Assembly (NCBI RefSeq): GCF_003286085.1
Contig: NW_020825706.1
Span: forward strand, 2,356,001-2,420,000
DNA length: 64,000 nt
Reading direction: 5' to 3'
From: Drosophila persimilis
Lineage: Eukaryota; Arthropoda; Insecta; Diptera; Drosophilidae
Under the pieces are notes generated by a model. It did no database searches, was not told the origin of the DNA, and saw nothing but the letters and a program-made list of their open reading frames with translations. Positions 10,301-22,300 of the stretch are shown here, piece after piece. Positions within the stretch are counted from its first letter, which is position 1, and each line of letters begins with the position of its first letter. A program made the translations under genes and the position numbers.

Positions 10301-13300
10301 TGGCTTTTGTGACGGGAAAGGTTCGCGGTTTTGGTGGATGGGTGGTTGGTTGGTTGGTTGGACAGGTCACCGGTCGCAGGTCAGGTCATAATTTTGCAGC
10401 TCAGCTCCTTGTGGCAGTTAATAAATGTGCCACCAACACTGGCCGCAGCACAGCAGCAAAAGCTAGTCGGAAAAGCAGCCACCGGTGACAGCTTGAAAGG
10501 GTTTTCCACCGGTTTTCTTTTCACATTTTTTTCCTTTTTTATTGTGAGCTTTTGGTGATTAGATTTGGCAGAAAGTTGATTGACAGACAGTTTTAAGTGA
10601 AAGTCATTCGAGAGGGCCAAAAAGTTGATCGCATCGCATGAATGTGACATTTTGATAAAATATTAATTAGGTTTTCTGGCTTCTGGTTTCTTTGGCTTGG
10701 AGTTTTTAGTGGCTTTCGATGCCAAAGTCTTCGACAAGCTAAGTAATTTTGCTAATTGACTTAAGTGGCATTCGGAAAGGGTATGCTTTTCAAGAGGTTC
10801 TCTGTAATTAAATGAATGGCTGAAGCACAGAAAGAATGTACATAAGTATATGTACATAAATACGAGTATTTTCTTGCTAGTGCCTTACTCCTGATGAGCA
10901 ACACATACCATCTGAGTCATATTTGAATATGAGCGCATTACAATGGTGACATTCTGCATGAATCAGTACTTTCGGATGAGCGGAATATGCAATATTTGGC
11001 TTGTAGTCGAATGTAAATGCTCGACGTACTTGTTTGCTAAACATGTCTCATCTTTCCTCAAATTGTCGCCTCTTTCCATCTTGAATTGTGTTTACTGTCC
11101 ATCTTCATTCATTAACATTTCCCTATTATTTGGCCCATGAACTTCCGCCTATCATTCGGCCTTAAATATTCATTAACTGGCATCGCCTTGGGCATCATAA
11201 ATATTAACCGAATAATTCAATTAGTTTTAGTACTCGAACGTATACTCGTGGACAGTCCTCCAGTCCCTATATGATAAATTATGCAATATTTGATTTGGAC
11301 TTTGGCTAATGCACGACATACGAGTGTTGGTTTTGTGGCGGCACAGGGTAAAGGGAAGGGCGCAAACCGCAAACAAAAACCAAAAATTGTGGCAGGCGGC
11401 TGGGGAGTTGCCACAGCAGCGGCAGCAGCTGCCGCTGTTTCTGCGATGCGAAGTGGGGATGTGGCTTAAGTGGCAACAAATGGCAAACAAAACGTAGCAT
11501 ACAATCCGGCATTCGGTGGAGCGTGCTCCACATGCAAATGGCCAACCGAAAACCAAAGCCCTGGAACTGCATTTTAGAGAGCTGCATGTCTGGTGGTGGT
11601 GCAACCAGTGAGCCACTGAGCCACTGAGCCACTGCTGAGGGACATAGTGGCTTACAAGCATTTCGTGGACTTTGCCGCACTTACGTGATCATTTCCACTG
11701 CAGCTGAAGCCGTGGCAGACATCAAATGAAATTTCCATAAAAAGGGCAAGAGAGATGAACCCATGAGAAGAGAAATGGCAAACAGCCAAAAGCTGAAACA
11801 CGTGATTACATCCAGCATTATGGCCAGAAAATATTTGGCATTCAAAGCTGCCTAGAACTAACCGCCAGTTAGCAAATGCAAAGCTGCCTAGAACTAACCG
11901 CCAGTTAGAATTCACAGCTGCTCTGACCACCAGTTTAGCATTCAACAAACCTCCAGTTAGCATTAACTTCCGCTCGGGCAGCATTTAGTTGCAGGATCCT
12001 CTTGCCTGTGAATAATTTTATTAGCTGAAAGTTTCGCCCCCCCACCCCTCTGGATGTTTCTTAATTAATTTTCTTGGTTGGGCATTTTGTTTGGTGTTCC
12101 GTTGAGTAGCGAGAGACTCGTGCCAAGGGAAACTTTTAATGGGATTTTCTTAGGAAAACTGGTGCCCAGTAATTACAGAAAATAAACACATTTTTTATGC
12201 TGATTAATTCAAAAATAACCGAAAAAGTAAAGGTGTTTATTGAGTTAAAAAACGTCATATTTTGTCATATCATATAATAAATATTTATAATTCATCAGTA
12301 ACAAAATTGGATACAATTTTACGTATTTCCCAAAAATTATTCAAGATCTTGTGCATACAAATTCTGCCAATAATCGATTTAGAACCCCCAAGCAATTAAT
12401 TGCTTAAAAAACCAACAAATATAAATTGGTGCCACAAGTTTTTCCCATTTTCCGGCAGCATTAAATTATGGCCATATAAATTCCGCAAGAATTTGGAACA
12501 AAATATGTTTTAGATTATTGGCCGTGGCAGGGTAATTTGCTGCCATAAAAATATGGGTGTGTGTGTTCCCGAAAAAGGTGTCGAACATAAATTTAATTAT
12601 GCTGACAGTTTAATTATGCCTCATGCCCCAAGATTTATATCGTTTGGCCAACTGTGGGACATGGGTGGAAAGTCTATGAATATTTATAAGATGTGTGCGT
12701 ATGCAAAGCGAGGGATAGGCATCCACCGATCAATCCCAGGCCCCCTTTTGTAACCATTAAACCATGTAAACTGTAAACTGGTTTACCAAATCTGTCATCA
12801 GATTTTCGGGGCGGAAATTGGTTTGCCCCCGGGCCCTCGGTGCAAGTATAACTCATTATGGACGCTTGTGTGGCAGATTGCGTTTCATTTTGCGAAAATG
12901 CAAATGGAAATTGTGTGCGGTGTGGTGCAGCCGCAAAACTGTAATGAAAACTCAGCCTGTCCGCCTGTCTGCCTGTCTCCCTTCTCTTTAATCCGCTTGC
13001 AATTGATTTCCAATCTATAACATTTTTGGATTATCCTTTGGGCCATAAACATTTTGTGGCCTTAAAGTCTTACTTTCAATATACACGTTATTTTTACGCC
13101 GCTCTGCCATCATCATATTTTTACGAGGCTGTAAGTTTTTTGTATCGAAATATTTGTGTTTTATATCTTGTCAATTTTTACGGGCTGGCCCCCGTCTGGG
13201 CCACTGTGAAAGTGCTTTGCCATGGTCTCCCCTCTCCTCCTTTGTGGCATTCATTGTTGCCTCATTTATTATTTATTTGCTGCGCACTAAAACTTTTGCA

Positions 13301-16300
13301 ACGCCAAAACCCAAGAAAAAAACCACTCGTTAAATATGCAAAAAAAGAGAGAAGGAAAAGGAAAACGTCTAAGGACCCAGGGCCAAAGAGTGCGTCAGTG
13401 TGGCTGGTCAGAGAATGTGAGGGTCTTACTCATACGCCATGTTGGTCGCTTATATAAATAGAACCATTGAACACGGTTACGGAGCCAGAAACAACAGAGT
13501 TTCATTAACAAAAGTGACGGTGAAAAGACGGAAAAGAGTGGGCTTAAAGGTGGGTTCGAAGGTGGAACAACAGTTGATTTATTGATTTGCCAATGACTTT
13601 AATCCGAAGCTAACAAACTTTCGAAGTTACCCAAATCTATTGTGGGAAACACTTGGAGCTCTAGAGCTCTCATCTGGGTTGGCTAAAGAATAGCTGTATT
13701 TATTGGCCAAAAAAGAGAAGTAGTGAAGAGTGCTTTGCATACTTACACAGTTATGATGGCCAAGATTCGAATATTATTCCACAAATGCACAATACATAAA
13801 ATCCAATTTCCAAACCAAATGGAAATTCCAAGAAGGAGAAAGCGCGCAGTAAAGGGCTTCGATAAGGCGAACTTAAAGATACTCTATCCTGAAAAGCAAG
13901 CCTAGAAATTAATGTTTTTGGAATAGATATTATAAAACTATATTTTTTCTCAACAAAAAATGGAAGAATCAGCCTTCGACAGTGACAGTGCCATGCTCAA
14001 AGAGCTGGACAACGAATTAATTCGCTTGGATCAAAAAATAATGGCTGTAAAAGCGAAAGAGCGGTATCTAAATTTAATGAAGATGGCTTTATTGAAGAAT
14101 GCCGCACAGAAATATCAATGCCATCGTGCTCAACTGATCCAGGAAGCATTAGAGGTAAAAAGGAAAATCAAGGAGAGCTTAAATAAATTTCTAGAAGAAA
14201 TACAATAATTGAGACTCGAAAGACTGATGGGCCAAACCATACAAGAAACCATATATAATATACGACGAATAAAACGACGAATAATGTAATAACAAATAAG
14301 TGTATTTGATTGTTAGAGAATATTCTTTGTTCAGGTTTTAAATTGCAATCAAATGGAGTTCTTTAACTGGAAGACTTTTCAGAGAAAGTGCAGAGTTGAT
14401 TGTTTTATTTATGCAAATATTAATTTAAGATTAATATTAATTTCAAATAGCTGTTCTTGATCACTTTGTACCTTCAAACCTCCAACCCTTTCCTTTAATT
14501 CAAATATCTTTAAATAACCAAAATACCCTCTATTCAAGTGGTGTATAGCCCATAAAAAGCAGGGAAATATAATGTTAGGGTGGGGGCAGAGGCTGGCCAT
14601 AACCTAACCACAACTGAAGAGCTTTTCCTGCTTTTCTAGTGGAAATCCACTTGTGACTTGCGCATTTCCACGGGGAGGGGACGAAGCCAAGAAGCCCTCT
14701 CTCCTGCATCTTTGAATATCCAATTTAAAGGGTATCTTGGGGGCATGCTATTGGTGTGGATGTGTGCATTAAATGCAATTCAATATATGCATTTGCAGCC
14801 GCTGTGGCATGCTGCATGTGACCGGGAAATGCCATCATCAGCACGTGCTGGAGCTGGTCACAGGTGAGCCTTAGATTTCGATATTTCGTGCCGCAGCCCT
14901 TTGAATTTGGACTGCCACAAATTGATTTGCTTGCACAAGGCATTTTCCAGGCATTTTCACAATTTCCCCTCTGCAAAGTATGCCAGAGACAATGATGGGA
15001 AAAGTAAATGGAAATTTATTTCTATGTGCATAAAACTTTGAAAGTTTTGTGCTGTCAGGAGCGTCCGCTAATTAAAGGAAACTTTTGTGGCACATTTGAA
15101 AGGCAGCCTGCAATTAGTTGGAAGGGAAATTTCTACTTAAATTTCATTGCTTTTCCTTAGACAAATAATCATGAAATGTGTTGGAAATTTGTTTAAGGAA
15201 AGGACCATGGAAATGAATTGATATTTTATCTATTCGGGCCACTGCATAATTTAGCAATAAAATTAAATTTTCGTTCGAGTTCTGTGGCTTTGCTGCTTAA
15301 ATGCGGAAAATATAATTACTCGGCCATCAATTATTTATGGCCTATTCCTGAGGACCAGGCTATACCGACGACCACAAAGCATATTTAAATTTGTTTGCAA
15401 TTCCTATGCGGTCGACAGGTGTAAATTTTCATTGGCTTTGTTCGGCTGCGGTCGTCGATGTCGATACGTGCAGGAAATTCCGCATTTTCCCAAATCAAGA
15501 GGGAAAACTGCGCATCAAAAGAGGCAAGGCTGGGCATCAAAATAGGGAAAACTGTGCATCGAAATACGGAAACTGTGCATCGAAATGGAGAAAACTGGGC
15601 AACAATGTTGTTGTTGGCTTTCAGTTTTCGGTTGGAGAGCGAAAAACAAAGGAAACAACTTTGCAGTGCATAAAGTTTCCCCCCCTGCCATCATCATCAT
15701 CATCCTCATGGGTTGGTCAACATTTTAGCATTTCTGCAGCATTTGCTCCTTGAGGTGAGAGGCTGCTTGCCCGAACCAGCCCCGGTGCTCTGGGTGTGGG
15801 TTACCTTGAGTTCCTCCGTTCCTGTTGCCTGTCAGCTGCCTGTTGTTCGGCGTCGTCGAAGGAGGAGAAGGATGTGAGTGCTGTGATAAAGTGCCCTCTG
15901 AGCTATCCAGTAACGGAGCTCTTCGCATAAGCCAGATTAAATGTAGTTTCCATTACTGTTGTATGCCACCACTTTCGCTAGAAGTAGACACGAGACACCA
16001 GTTGTTGCAAGGTTATTTTCGGTGGGTTGAAGGGTTCAACTGCTGTGGCATGTGTCTGCTTGCGGCCAAGATGCATGCGGAATTGTAGCTTTTAATCAAA
16101 GATTTAGCTGTGTGCATCTCCAAAGAGAAGCTCGATTTGGTCAAGAAGGTTGTCTGGGTATAATTGATTTAAAAAAAGAGAAAGAGAGCGGCCCTGTGGT
16201 TACCTTGTAGATGTGGGTGTCTAACAGAAAATTGAAACTGTTGAGAGTGAGTTAGACATGGTGAAAGAGAGAGAGATAGAAGAAAGTTATTAAAGAACTG

Positions 16301-19300
16301 CAAAACGTTTAAAAATGATGAAAAACGCAGCTGCTGACCTGCAACGTATGAAAAGCGCATAGAAAGGCGCTGTTAAAGTAGTTCAAACATGTCAAATGTT
16401 ATCTTAATGTTACACAAAATGTAAACCAAATGTTACCAAGCATATATGTACATAGTTTCCACCACTAACCATACAGTACTGTACATACATACTGTATGGT
16501 TAGTGCTTCCACTTAGCTGCTACGTAACAGAAGTGCGGAGAAGGGCGCTGTTAAAGTGCTGTTAATTATGGAATAACATTGAATACGTTCCAGCTTTGCA
16601 AAGAGTTCAGCCATAACCAAAGGAGAGAGCAAGATGGAGAGGAGCAACCCAACCCAACAACCCTTCACTTAGTTGTAGTTTTCGTGCAGTTCTATTGTAT
16701 TAACATTTGAATTATACCATAAAGTCCGTTGAATTTTAAACTAAAAATTTGTTGCAGACAGAAAATTTGAATGTAATTTAGGATGCGGTTAGCAGAGGTT
16801 TCATTGGGAGAGCTGAGAGAAGCTACTCCTCTGCCGCATTGGCGGATGTTACAGAGCCCTTCTCAGACACCTTTTCGGCAGCTTCCTCCGCAGCAGGGGC
16901 CTCTATAGTGGCAGGGGTCTTGCCGGCCAGTGCCAGCAGAGTATCGGGTGGCATCTCATGGCCGTCATCCTCCTCTTCCTCGCCCTCCTCGTCACCGAGT
17001 AGCTCGCCCAGGGGCTCTGGCGGCAGCCAGCAAGAGCCCTTGATGAGGCGATCCTCGATCTCAGCAATCTCGTTCTTATAGTACTGATTGAAGTCCGGTC
17101 GCTCCCAGATACTACGCACCCACTGGAGGTTGAAGTCGAGCTTCGTACAGCAGCAGAACTTGCGCGATTTGTGGCACTTGGGGCACTTGGCTGGCTGCCG
17201 TGCCGGATGGACATACGTCTTCTTTTGCTTCTTCTTGCAGCAGTACGGGCACACGTGCTTGGGCTTCTTCTTGGTGCTGCACGGCACCGGCTCCTTGGCA
17301 TAGACCAGGTGTCCCCGCTTCTTGGCACAGAAGCAACAGTTGCAGTCGTCGCCCTCTGGCTGCCGCTTGCGGGTCTGCATCCGGTCGTAGAACTTCTTGT
17401 AGGCGATCTTGATCTTGGCCTCGTAGGCCAGTTGGTCGCTGCAGGAGAGCCCATCGAAACGGGCATAGCTCTCGGCAGTCTTCCTGGCGGCATGCACCCA
17501 CACGCACTCGTCGTTGTACGAGGGTCTGCCCTGCTCGTCGTAGGTCAACTCCGCCTTCGGTTCGTAGTAGAAGGCCTTGAAGCCCCGCTTGATGATGTTG
17601 TACGCCAGATGGGCCTCCACTTTGTTCATCAGCGACTTCTTGCCCAACTCGTGGAACAGATCCTCCTTCCGCAGGCGCTTCTTTGGCGTGGTATCGATGC
17701 AGTAGCACACCTGATCGTAGTGCAGAAAGGCATACGTGATGATGTCCACCGTCGACTTGGCCTTGCACTCGTGCAGCCCGCACGTGATCATGATCTGGGC
17801 CAGCGTATTGGCCAGATCCAGGACATTCTCCAGGAAGATCGACGAGGCATTCACTTCGCCCAGGCACTTGCACTGCGTGTGCTGATCGATGATCCCCAAG
17901 GGGGCATGCCGCTGGCACTCCTTGTGCTGGCAGTTGTTGCGGCACCGAAAGTCCGGCATGGCATGGTGGGCCTGCATGTCTCTCAGGACTCTACCGCCTT
18001 ACAGAAAATTTTGTGTACAAGTTATGGGAAAATTTTACGAAATTTTTCGTACAGAATTTTTTTTGTATATTTTTGGAGAAATCGAGACAAGCCAAATAAT
18101 GAATGTGGAACAAAGGAAAGATTAAAATGTACTAAATAAGTGTAGGGAAAGTGCTTCTATGTTGAGATTTTAAAAGTGAAAAGAGTTGTCTGGGCTACTG
18201 GTATGACATTTTTGTGATAAGAGGTTGTCTAAGGGGTATTTTATTAACCAAAAGACACCCAAAAAGGCACTCGAAAAGCCAGTCAAAAGCGACCCAAAAA
18301 GACACACAAAAAGCCACCCAAAAGCCAATCCAGTGCTGCCAATCCTATTGTTCTTACAATCCAAAGTGCTGCCAAATTTAAAAAACAATCCATTCTTTTA
18401 GTATATTCCACAACTTTTCTTCCTTGCTTTTTCTAGATTTTCTTCAAAATTTGGCTACTATATTTCCGTTGGTTCTTTCCAAAAAAGTTCCCTGTTGTCC
18501 TAGGCCAAACAACGTTTGATACGGAATAGATTGTTTGTCCTGGCCTGCTTGTGCTTTTCCTTGTAGACATGGATAAATTTCAATAAGGCAAATATTTGCC
18601 AGCAGCCAGCAGCTAACGGGACAACAGACCAGGCCAGGGGGAAGTGGTGGAAACAGACAGTGGAAAATTACTGCTGGGCCCACAAGCAGTATTTGTCATT
18701 TTTCTTGAAATATTTGTCCCTTTTTTGTGATAGTCTTTTTTTTTTGCTGCTGCCACAAAAATGCTTGCCCTTTTCTATACGAAAATAGCTTATCCTCTTC
18801 TTTTTTTCTGTGTGTTCTATTGGTGTTGGTGGAAGGACATTCGTAATTGCTGATGACGGCATTGAGTCAAGTTTATGATTGGAAGGGAAATGCGTCTGTC
18901 TGGCAGATCCGAGAAGGAGCTCTTGGATGGAGCTCTTGAACGTAATCCTCGGGGGAGTTGTCAGCGCAAATACATCAAAGTGGAATTTATTAGAGCAGCT
19001 TTTGCCCATATCATATCCGTTTCCTGTCGACAAGTGCCGCAGCAGCAGCAGCGGCAGAGAAAACTCATCTAAAAGCATTTTCTGCTGACAAATGTAAATC
19101 CCCATTCGGGTTGGAGCAACATTCTCCCTCTTTTCGGACAGCACGGCCAGCAAATTGTTGCACTTTAACCTCGGGACACAAGAGTGTAAGTACCAGGCCA
19201 ATCCCTGGCCCTCTCAAAAGTCGCTTAATCTGTCTCTGTCTCAGGCAGAGCCATAAAAAGTTTGCCTTAAACCATAATGAAAATAGCAGCGGGGTGCTTC

Positions 19301-22300
19301 TTCTCTTTTGTTGGCATAAAACTTCAGCAATCGTGCATAAATCTTGGCCCAGACAAAATGGCCAACTGTTGGCCATGTTTTCGCAAAGTAGACGGCATAT
19401 TGGTTTTGCTCTAACAATAAAAGTTTATGGTCTGGCACGGACACAGGTAGGAAGTTCCGATCCACCATTTTCTTGGCCATTAAAATGTTTTTCTAAAGGG
19501 AAAACTTATGCCATTCCAACTTTTTTGCAGAGCTGACTGTTTATCCGCTTTAATAATCCCTTTTGAAAATATCAATCAACAGATATTTTGTGTGTCTATC
19601 CAACAGAAATCCCTGGCCTTTGGCACGTACCTTAAATGAGTCCCTAAGCCCCACGCGCACTGTCCACGTCATTCGCATAAAACCCTTTAATGGTTATGCA
19701 GGCACCAATTACCATTAAAAACGGCCAACCAACAGATACTATATAGGATATATGTATGTGCCATATATGGGGGCAAAGGAAAAGCACTGAAAAAACAAGG
19801 AAAATCAATATTAGAGCCAACCGAAAACGCAGCCGAGATTGAAAAATCCTCGACACGGTGAGCGACTGGCTATGATTTCGCTCTCCCCTTCCTTTGAGTC
19901 CTTTCCGGTTTTTTTTTTTCGGTATTTCGGTGTGTGTCGGTCGTTAGACGTGCCATGATTTATAATACTCTGCGATGGAGAGCCACTGAAAATGGATGGG
20001 TTTACGTATACCGAAACCTTTAACCAGATGCCAGATAAAATGTTGTGTAGTGAAAACTGTTGCTTTGTGGTAAAGTTCGGGTTGATATTGTATGGCCATC
20101 AACCTAATGGAATTACCCAAATACTAATCAATTATGAAACTAATTTGATTATATTTTCGAGAGGTCTATTTGGGGAGGTCTATTTTTGTGGTCTTCAGGC
20201 ATGAGAATAGCTTAACCTTTAATAAAGAAATATAGTTTGCTGCTATGATTTCCCCTTTTTCCACAGTGTATTCCCTGGTCGTTTTATGCCCGCTAATTTC
20301 GCTTTTTGAATCCTTGTGATTTTCCGTGTGAGTGTCTGGTTTTTGCGAGTGGCCAAATGGCAGGACATAAATCTGCAAATGTGATAAATGGTTATAAAGC
20401 CAACGCGTAATGTTTATTTAAAATAATGATGATGATGAGCAGCTGCTGCATCCACGCCCCCTACATCTTCTCCCTTTTATGTATATTCCTTTCATGTAAA
20501 TGGCATTTCAGACCTCGGACGAATGCCCCAAAGAATCCAAGCGAATGGCTTGTATGACAGGAGGAGAGTGCCTCAGCGACAGACAGACAGCTGTTAAAGT
20601 TCCCCTGTCAATTATTCATAAAAATGCGCATACGTCTGCACTCATTACGCATACGCCACGTGTGTGTGTCATACGATCTCCTTTCAAATTGCTTTCCATT
20701 TCCATGGCTCATACTAATTTGATTTATACTCAAATGCGAAATTTTTGTTGTTTATTCTTTATTCTTTATTTTTTTCGCATTTTATTTATTGTGGTAGGTA
20801 TTATAATTCTTGTGGCTTTTTATTGTTTGTTTTTTTGGCATACAATTTGCATAATTGAGCTGCAGGGACTTTGCCAAGGAAATCCCTGATTTATGTGCCA
20901 CCAAACTTTATGGCTAACTTTTTATAATTTCTGTCAAATGCTTTCGCACGATATTGTGTATACAATTTACGCAGAAAATCGAAAAAGTTTCTGTCTGCTT
21001 TGCATATAATTTTTACTGGAGAAAATAATGGAAATAAATGAACAGCAGGCTGGCCTACTTGTTGTTTAAAATGTACATTTGCATAGTCTGGCAAATGATA
21101 GAAGATGCCCAAGAAAAGCCAGAGATAAGTGAGGGAGATGCTCGAGAAAATGGCAGAAATATACCAGAAAAAGGGCAGCAGAAAGGAGTATACACCCAGA
21201 AAAAGGGCAACAGAAAGGGGGATATCTCTACCCAAAAAATGAGCAGTCATAAGTCAGAGATATCCGCAGAAAAAGGGCAGTCATAAGTCAGAAAAAGAGC
21301 ACATAAATCGCCATGATTAATGTTACTTTAAGTTCCAACATTTTCTGTTAATTTGTGACACGTTTCCCCTATTGATTTCCCATCGATAAGCCCACGTATT
21401 AACCCAAATCAATATCTATTCGAGTGTATCTGTGAGAAAAATGGGGGAAAGTGGTGCCAACCCTTGACCTAACCGCAGTCCTTAGTCCCTTCCCCCAGGG
21501 CCCTATAATTGGGCTAGGTATCATTACAAAACCATTAAGTTGGCCAATCAAAAGCCATGCAAAAAGTATACTATCACAAAAAACAGTAACAAAACTCAAT
21601 GTAATTCAATCAAAATGCCAGAGTCAAATGACTCATTAGGGAGGAATATATGGTATATATGTATGCTGATATAAAACGTTGACACAATCTGTCAGCATTG
21701 GATAATTGCCTGATAAATGGCCCTGGCGCTTAAATACCCAGCCATAAGACAAATGAAAGCCTGTGATGTCTGATTGATACGATAAATATACAGAAAAAAT
21801 TAGCGAGCAAGCCCTCACATTCCTCGTGCCAGTCTGTGGGCTTTTGGGCCCATGATTGATTGATGGATGGCCCATCAGGCCCCAAAATGAATTCATCATT
21901 CATATTTGAGTGTATCCTTGGGAGCCAGCGAGTGTACATGAATCATGCGTTCAATTGTTCAAGCTGAGACAGAGTAAAGGCCTGAAACTTGACCAATTTC
22001 GTTGGGGGAGAAACTACTCTTTTTAGGAGCTAAAAAGAAAGCCCATAAAATACCCTTAAATTCACTTTCGATTTGCAAAATTTCCCTCACATTTTCCTCT
22101 GCTTTTCTAGGAGTCTCGTCACAGCTGCAGCTGTGCTTTAATCAATTTATTTTTATACATTATGGCACGAGCTTGTTTTCATATGAATATTTAAAACAGC
22201 CATTACAAAATTTCGTGGGGTGTTTGCTAATGTGGAAACTCCTCTAACTGGGAATTTTGTGGCAGGGAATTCTGGGAAAACAGGAGCGGAGTTTCCAAGA

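Larger units (their letters stand above)
8040..13440. other. Intron 1 of the neuropeptide gene, left part: no supported gene
   Basis: The sequence is mostly AT-rich with short accidental open frames on both strands. Notable items are a recursive-splice-like site at 8903, a (GA)n run (9190-9214), GGTTGGTT repeats near 10340, a 36-bp tandem repeat (11838-11965) and a short GCA/GCC-rich patch (11400-11450). Confidence 0.4.

Noticed and set aside
13723..13905. Upstream extension of the coiled-coil ORF in the same frame
   Set aside because: Several stop codons separate it from the ATG at 13960 and its composition is different; no splice pair that would join them was found.
16463..16505. MicroRNA precursor
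   Set aside because: The stem is only 16 bp with an 11-nt loop and does not extend into the flanks, shorter than known fly precursors.
17112..17945. 277-codon minus-strand frame
   Set aside because: Shifted frame over the same Cys-rich gene; Gly/Gln/Val shadow composition without ordered motifs.
17171..18139. 322-codon plus-strand open frame
   Set aside because: It is exactly opposite the GC-rich Cys-rich gene. The Leu/His/Gly-rich composition is that of an antisense shadow, and its tail runs into AT-rich nonsense.
20500..20889. 129-codon frame with a C-terminal hydrophobic run
   Set aside because: The hydrophobic part comes from T-rich intronic sequence, and the frame spans two copies of the recurrent noncoding motif.
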